A stretch of 64,000 bases of DNA from Bryum argenteum (taxonomy: Eukaryota; Streptophyta; Bryopsida; Bryales; Bryaceae): positions 1,160,727 to 1,224,726 of the forward strand of contig CM073327.1 of assembly GCA_037043015.1 (NCBI GenBank), given 5' to 3'. Position numbers and translations under genes: made by a program. Each line of letters opens with the position of its first letter. Positions within the stretch are counted from its first letter, which is position 1. A model generated the notes under the pieces. That model made no database searches. It worked only from the letters and a program-made list of their open reading frames with translations, and was not told the DNA's origin. Shown one piece after another: positions 58,300 through 64,000 of this stretch.

Positions 58300-61200
58300 A
58301 TGCCGCGAACGCACAAGATAGTTGGTCTAGGGCGACACACTCCTACCACATCCATAGATGTCCCTATTATTCCCAACGTTGAGTTATCCACACCTCCTAT
58401 TTCAACAGCACCTAGAAAAAGAAGGAGATGGGGTAATGACCTAGAAGAAGAACCAGAGCAGCCCGAATTCAAGGTGTATTGCCCGTGTTCTAAATGTGCT
58501 GAGGCTGACAAACCCAGCATGAGATATTTGTCCATTGTTGATGAGCACATTCAACTCCATCAAATGTCTAAGAAATATCAGGTATTGATACTATTTTATT
58601 ACATATTCCTTTATATACCCTATCCATCTAATGTTCTTCATAAATGTTGTTCACTTAGTTTTTCATTTGTTTCATTGTTTACTTTAGAAGGTTGTGCCCT
58701 TGTAACAAATTTTGTAATGTGTACAATACTTACATATGTGTATGCAATATGTAATACATTAAGGACACTTTATCATTCAGTACACTCATCTTTTATATTA
58801 CACTTTATAGAATGAGTTCTATGGTATTGAAATTAAATAATGAAAAAAAAAATGATTCCAACGGAGGTTTATACAATTCATACTTATACGAATATTAACT
58901 TTCATTGTGATTTGCTTAGTGTCTTGATGTTTTTAACATCGATACTATAGAAAACTAGCTAACATGTTTTTTTTATTTTAATATTGTTTTATAGGTTTTT
59001 TTTTTTTTTTTTTTTTTTCTGTATCTTTATTTATTTTGCCTTTCTTTTCTTTACCTTCTTCCCTGCATTATACATTGAAATAACATTCTAGACATCGTAA
59101 TTTGAAAAAATCATGTATTTATTACGTAATGATTAAACCTATGTAGCCATTTATTCTAATGTGACATGCTACTATGTATGGGTGAGGAGTAATATTGAAG
59201 ACATCTAATTACCATGAAGGTACAATTTAGATTTTATAATATTGTACACTAATGTGCATGATTTGGCATCACAATCAAATGTCTCTGAGAAGTTATAGGA
59301 TTTTCTATTTGATAAGCTTGATGTGCCATGTCATATAAGATAATCCTAGTTACTATATTAATCGCTCATGGTACACTTTATTACTATAATTGTATAATAA
59401 CTTGATTTTTTTATTTATTTTTTCCTTTTTTATACAACATATATGTGTTAACCACTGCTTCCCAAATGTTATTGCGCAGAGTCTTTATGAGGCTCAAAGA
59501 TTAGTTGTGGACCCCACTGGGTTGGGTACTAACTTTGAGCAGACATTTCAAACTAACGAACCCCAAGAATATGAAGAAGAAGAGAACTTCTATTGGAATG
59601 AGGAATTTGTTCTAGAGGAATATATGAATATTCTTCGTGGGTTTGATGAAGATGGCGTGCAGTTAAGCCCTGAGGGAAGAAGGAATGTTGGACCAAATTT
59701 ATCGGAATTAGAGAAAGAGGCTTCCACTATGATTTTTGATGGAGCTACTTCTAGTCGATTATCCATTATATTTTTGTTTCTAAGCATCCAAGCTGATAAA
59801 CAGATATCTAATGTTGCCATGGATGCAATTTTCAAGGCTATTTCTGAGAAAGTTATTCCACAAAAATTGCAGTCTAAAATGCCTACTACTCGTGCAGAGG
59901 CACGGAAGATCATTACAGATGTTGGATTAGACTATAAAGTCTATGATGCATGTCCTTGTGACCTGACACTTTACTATGGCCCTCTAAAATCAAATTTGCA
60001 GATTTGCCCGAAGTGCAACACTTCTCGTTTTAGTGATACAACTGTTACCAAGAAAGTTTCTAGGAAGGTACATTATTACTTGACATTTTGAGGGTCGTCC
60101 ACAATTTTCATTATTCTACATTCTAGATGTCATGAAGTTCTTATGATGGGTTATCATGATACAAGGACTTTTAGAGACATGATATTATACTTAAATATCA
60201 CATAGAAATTTATATATTTTTGCCAATAATGAATCCACTTTACATTGAATTTTGTGTTGTCCATTGAAATTGTAGATGTATTGAACGGGTCCTAATCATT
60301 GCTGAGTTGGATTTCAGAGAATGTGGTATTTTCCTATAATTCCCCGCTTATTGGCTTACTATCGAAACCCAACCTTGGCTCCGTGCATGATCCGCATCGG
60401 GATAACGAAGCCTAGATGACGTTATGCGAATGCGGCGCAGATAGCCCGGCTGGAAGGCTATGGAGGAAAAGTATGATCAAATGAAAGATGCTCGAAGTGT
60501 AATGTTGCAAGTTAGCACTGATGGCATTAATCCTGCGGGTCTAAATTCAAAGAAGCCATTCCTTTGGCCTATTACATGTACCTTGCTAAATTTGAATCCA
60601 AAGCTAGCAATGCACAAAGGACACATTCTCTTATCTACCACCATTGTACCAGGTTTGTTCTCTAAGTCTCTACTAAAATTTGATCAATACACTATCTACT
60701 CTCATTGGAATCTGGAAGAATAATCAAACAAATATTCTATAATTCCAACTTCTATGTGCAGGTAAAAAAAAGGTTAAGAATTTTAACACTTATATGGAGC
60801 CTCTCATTAACGAGCTCTTGAAGCTCTGGGTGGATGGAGTAGATGCCTATGATGCACATACAGAGGAATCTTTTAAACTTCATGGTATGATGCTCGTCAC
60901 TTCATGACTTCCCAGGGTATGGAGTTTTTTCCTCTCTACAAACACAAGGTCTAAAAGCATGCCCCCCGTGCGGCCCAAACGTCATCGAATCTAAATGGTG
61001 CATGTTTTTGAAAAAGGTTGTGTACTTTGGGCATAGGAAATACCTTCCCATGAAGCACAAAGTTCCGAGCTACAAGAAACCGAAACAAGTTCAATGGGGA
61101 GTCGATCGCAAAATTCGAAGCCAACAAGAACAATGGGTGCTTTTTGGCTCAAACAATGGAAGAAGGTGCATAAGAAAAGATTGAATCTTAAAGATTCTGG

Positions 61201-64000
61201 GATGAAGGACAAGTCCATCTTGTTTCGTCTACCTTATTACAAGGTGAGTATCTTAAAATCTGCCGTGTTTTTCCATGTCAAGAATAGCAAGTACAGTCAT
61301 CCCAATATACAAACAAATTTCCATGCCTATTATAAATGCTAGATTTCTGTAGGAGTGGGAAACAATAAACAATTCTGAGATCCAATGAAGAAACCCGTGA
61401 CTATTGTTCAATTCACGAAGTACAGTATTAAACTGAACGAATTGATGAATATAACCCAAACACCCAAACTGTTCAGTCAGTGCTTTGGAATTGAATATGA
61501 CTGTTTGAATACATTCATGTATTCCTTCTAAGTGCCAATTGTAAGAGTAGCCATAAATTCAGGCCCTTGTACATGTCAGGAATTTCCTACCCCTCGAATT
61601 TCCGTCTTGTCGTACCTTTTGACCTCATGAATCACTTCCTCGAAATCGATACCTTGCTCAATAGATTACCTTAATCTCTTGATTAAAAGGAGTGGGTACG
61701 TGGATTCAAAAAACATGATAGACCAGGGTTCAGGAAGGCAATGTATGTGGGTTCAACCATTGCTCTTCTTTTCTGTCATGAAGATTATGTTTTTTAAATA
61801 TATTGGCAAAAATTGCTAGAATTCAACAAATAATTAGAATGTCAGCCCCTACCTTATTTATTACTCATGTTAGGTCAGAAATGGAATGCCCATGTTTGAT
61901 ATTACTGTAAGTAGAATTTTATTATCAGAAAACCCATTAAGGAAATGTAAACATTAATGTTGCTCTCTGAAAGTATCAAGTTTTAATTCGATGACATGAC
62001 TTGAACTTTATGAATTTAATATATTTAATACTTAAAGAAAGAGTAATTGGTTCCTGGAAGATGAATACAACAAGAAGATATACGTCATGTATGTTCTTTT
62101 TGTTAGATAAATTCTTCTCGCCAGGGACTAGAAGTTAGCCATTGTATTCTTCTATTCAGATTTATTCTTATAAGTGGAACTTTTAAATCTTCCTTATAGT
62201 ACAATATATATGAGTGGGTACTAGTGGGTCCGTGCCGTTCAACACATTGAGCTTCGGTTGTCTCCATGACAGAGTCAAGCTTATAACGGTCTTGTGAGAG
62301 AAACCATGCTATATTGTCAGGTAGATGGAAAATTTCCATTTCTATAAGGAGAACAAAAATCGATGCATAGAAAGTGAATAAAATTATATGTTTGAAAATA
62401 ATGATGCAACGTACATCTTCGATGAATTAGTTCCTGCATCAACTACATTAAGGATCCCTAACGAAGACAGAAATGATGTTAATCACTCCAGGGTTCTTAT
62501 CAATTGAAAAATTGATAATAAATGCAATACCCAAATAGGGAAGTAAGTGTATACTGGAAATTTTATTATAACTTAATGACAACATGTGAGTGGTCTTGAA
62601 TTCTAGGATAAAGTCTTATTCTATGTCAAAATTTTCATTCTAGATATTCATTATTCAAAAACTGGAAATTTAACTTAAGTCATATGAGAATAGCAAAAAC
62701 TGACAGATTTGACTTTATGTATGTTGAATAAACATTTTTATTCTGAATAAGTCTTTGCAATTGGGTGTTTGTTGTATAATGTGATGTAATCATTGAATAT
62801 TATGATGTGAGGGCATATTTAATTTGATGGATTATTATTAACAAAGTCTCATTGTACCTTGTGACTAACTATTGTTTTGTAATACAACATCTGGTGGTGC
62901 CCCATCTACTTGATGTTATGCACACAGAGAAGAATGTCTGCGCCTCCCTTTTCAAAACATTCTCGAATTGCAAGGGGACGAAGTCAGATTCATTGGCGTT
63001 AAGCGCTGCTCACTACAAGATTTTAATGTTCAAACATTTTCACCCAACACTAGATGGAGTGGATGACAAAGGCGCATGTGGTGGACCTATGCAAAGACCT
63101 AATTGGATTTGGACAAATGCACAGTACGATAATATCATTCAAATATTGTCAAACACCCGTACACCATTTGGTTATGGGTCAAGCTTCCGCCACAAGTTCA
63201 ACAACCGCAAACTGGTGGGTTTCAAAACACATGACTATCATAACCTCTTACATGATTTGCTTCCTATAGTAGTCAGAGGCACACTAACGGAGGGTATCCG
63301 GAAGATTGTATACCGTTTAGGAGCCCTTTTCCGATGGGTGTGTTCAAAAGAAATTAGAATTTCTGATTGCCAAAAGATGAAAATAGAGGCAGTAGAAATT
63401 TTGTGTGAAATGGAGATGCACTTACCTATATCAGTGTTTGACATCCAATTTCATAATATACTACATATAGTGGAGGAAGTTGAACTTGCGGGCCCTGTAT
63501 CTATTCGTTGGATGTACCATATCGAACGGTACCTAAAAGTCCTGAAAGACTTTGTACGGCAGAGGGCCCGCCCAGAGGGATCCATTGCTGAGGGATATAT
63601 ATGTGCAGAATCTATGTTCCACGTGAATGAGTATACACAAAGGTTGCACCTCCATGCTTCTAGACTTCAAAAACCAACAGAAGAGGATGCTCGTGTAAGT
63701 GGCTTAGTATTACCCAAGGTAGGTTCCCTCCAAACATTAGATTCTATATTTAGGGAACAGGCCCATAGATTTATGGTTCTAAACGCACCGTTTATGGAGA
63801 CTTATAGGGATCGATATGAGGTTGAATGTGCTAGCATGTCTAGAAAACCTACTTTAAAGGATTGGGTTCTAGAAGCAGTTCGTGTAGACATTGCAAACGG
63901 GAAGGAGGTGCCCCAAATGGTACTGGATTTAGTCTTAGGACCAGGGGAGAAAGGTTATTTCTACACCATGTGTTGGGCGTATGGAAACCACTTCCGTATA
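58300..64000 (+). CDS. TNP2-type CACTA transposase, multi-exon, runs off the right edge
   Basis: ATG at 58,300 starts MPRTHKIVGLGRHTP. Exon 1 (to 58,581, donor CAG|GTATTG) ends in a transposase-associated domain (VYCPCSKCAEADKPSMRYL). Exon 2 (59,480-60,067) has ISEKVIPQKLQSKMPTTRAE and YDACPCDLTLYYGPL ... CPKCNTSRF. Exon 3 from 60,318 (RMWYFPIIPRLLAYY) meets a TGA near 60,410. Transposase_21 text resumes at 60,460-60,655 (LNSKKPFLWPITCTLLNLNP) and 60,763-60,903, then with a frame change at 60,955-61,241. After 1.65 kb a continuous frame from 62,886 to 64,000 carries LLDVMHTEKNVCAS, the DUF4218 signature RWMYHIERYLKVLKDFV, RQRARPEGSIAEGY and the start of the C-terminal region. The late exons look intact and the middle is damaged. 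Confidence 0.75.
61242..62885. other. Intron or insertion inside the TNP2 gene
   Basis: A donor-like AAG|GTGAGT sits at 61,242 after LFRLPYYK, and conserved text resumes near 62,886, so this is probably an intron, perhaps enlarged by an insertion. No clear AG acceptor lies directly before the conserved LLDVMH text. A minus-strand ORF (62,103-62,339; FHLPDNIAWFLSQDRYKLDS) has protein-like composition but no family I recognise. Confidence 0.4.

Larger units (their letters stand above)
50158..64000. mobile_element. Large CACTA transposon, left end at 50,158, right end beyond the window
   Basis: CACTACAAGGATGGTACTCT starts at 50,158 inside the Plavaka gene, preceded by CAC (50,155-50,157), the expected 3-bp duplication. 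Within it lie a minus-strand Ptta/Transposase_24-type gene (51,052-56,254) and a plus-strand TNP2 transposase (58,300 to the edge), divergent from a 2-kb spacer. No matching right terminus (...CCTTGTAGTG followed by CAC) was found up to 64,000; the only such word, at 53,795-53,805, belongs to a nested MITE. That both genes belong to one element is therefore an inference. Confidence 0.55.

Overview
The window looks like nuclear DNA from a land plant or close streptophyte relative. The evidence is a five-exon eIF4A gene with plant-type splice sites, CACTA (En/Spm) transposons with plant TNP2 domains (Transposase_21, DUF4218, DUF4216), a Ty1/copia element, and a Ty3/gypsy chromovirus. A Plavaka-type transposase, a family I know mainly from fungi and which I believe also occurs in some non-flowering plants, hints at a bryophyte- or lycophyte-like source, but the sequence does not settle this. 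No prokaryotic features, rRNA, genuine tRNA or CRISPR array were seen.

Layout. 1-730: probable first coding exon of a minus-strand gene running off the left edge, with a purine-rich (GA)n leader. 1.67-7.87 kb: AT-rich non-autonomous transposons whose eight termini all read TTAA-CCCC inward, in the order L L R R L L R R, with a Harbinger-like MITE inside one of them. 8.965-20.718 kb: a decayed chromovirus with 0.2-kb LTRs and a 5-bp target duplication (CGCAA), holding a nested copia element (9.7-13.9 kb) and a GC-rich foreign block (about 15.0-16.8 kb). 21.1-21.2 kb: a perfect 30-bp inverted repeat. 22.09-24.16 kb: eIF4A on the minus strand, the only clear housekeeping gene, with one apparent 1-nt deletion. 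26.6-31.8 kb: a decayed CACTA transposase. 36.43-43.75 kb: a complete CACTA element (TSD TCT) with a deleted transposase, a divergent coiled-coil gene, and arrays of GACTA/TAGTC palindromes. 44.28-45.44 kb and 52.55-53.81 kb: two non-autonomous CACTA elements (TSDs CAT and GTG) sharing a core. 46.2-50.16 kb: a multi-exon Plavaka transposase (minus strand), cut by the left end of a large CACTA element. That element appears to run from 50,158 past the window end and carries a Ptta/Transposase_24-type gene (minus) and a TNP2 gene (plus), arranged divergently.

How it fits together. The window is a stack of transposons around one host gene. Two CACTA elements share an unusual layout: a TNP2-type transposase and an accessory protein gene transcribed away from each other, flanked by short motif arrays that are plausible transposase-binding sites. 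Each CACTA family here has its own subterminal motif (GACTA, CTACG, GTTGAT, TTGAC). Nesting gives a relative order: the Plavaka gene predates the CACTA at 50,158, which predates the MITE at 52,549; the chromovirus predates its copia and GC-rich inserts.
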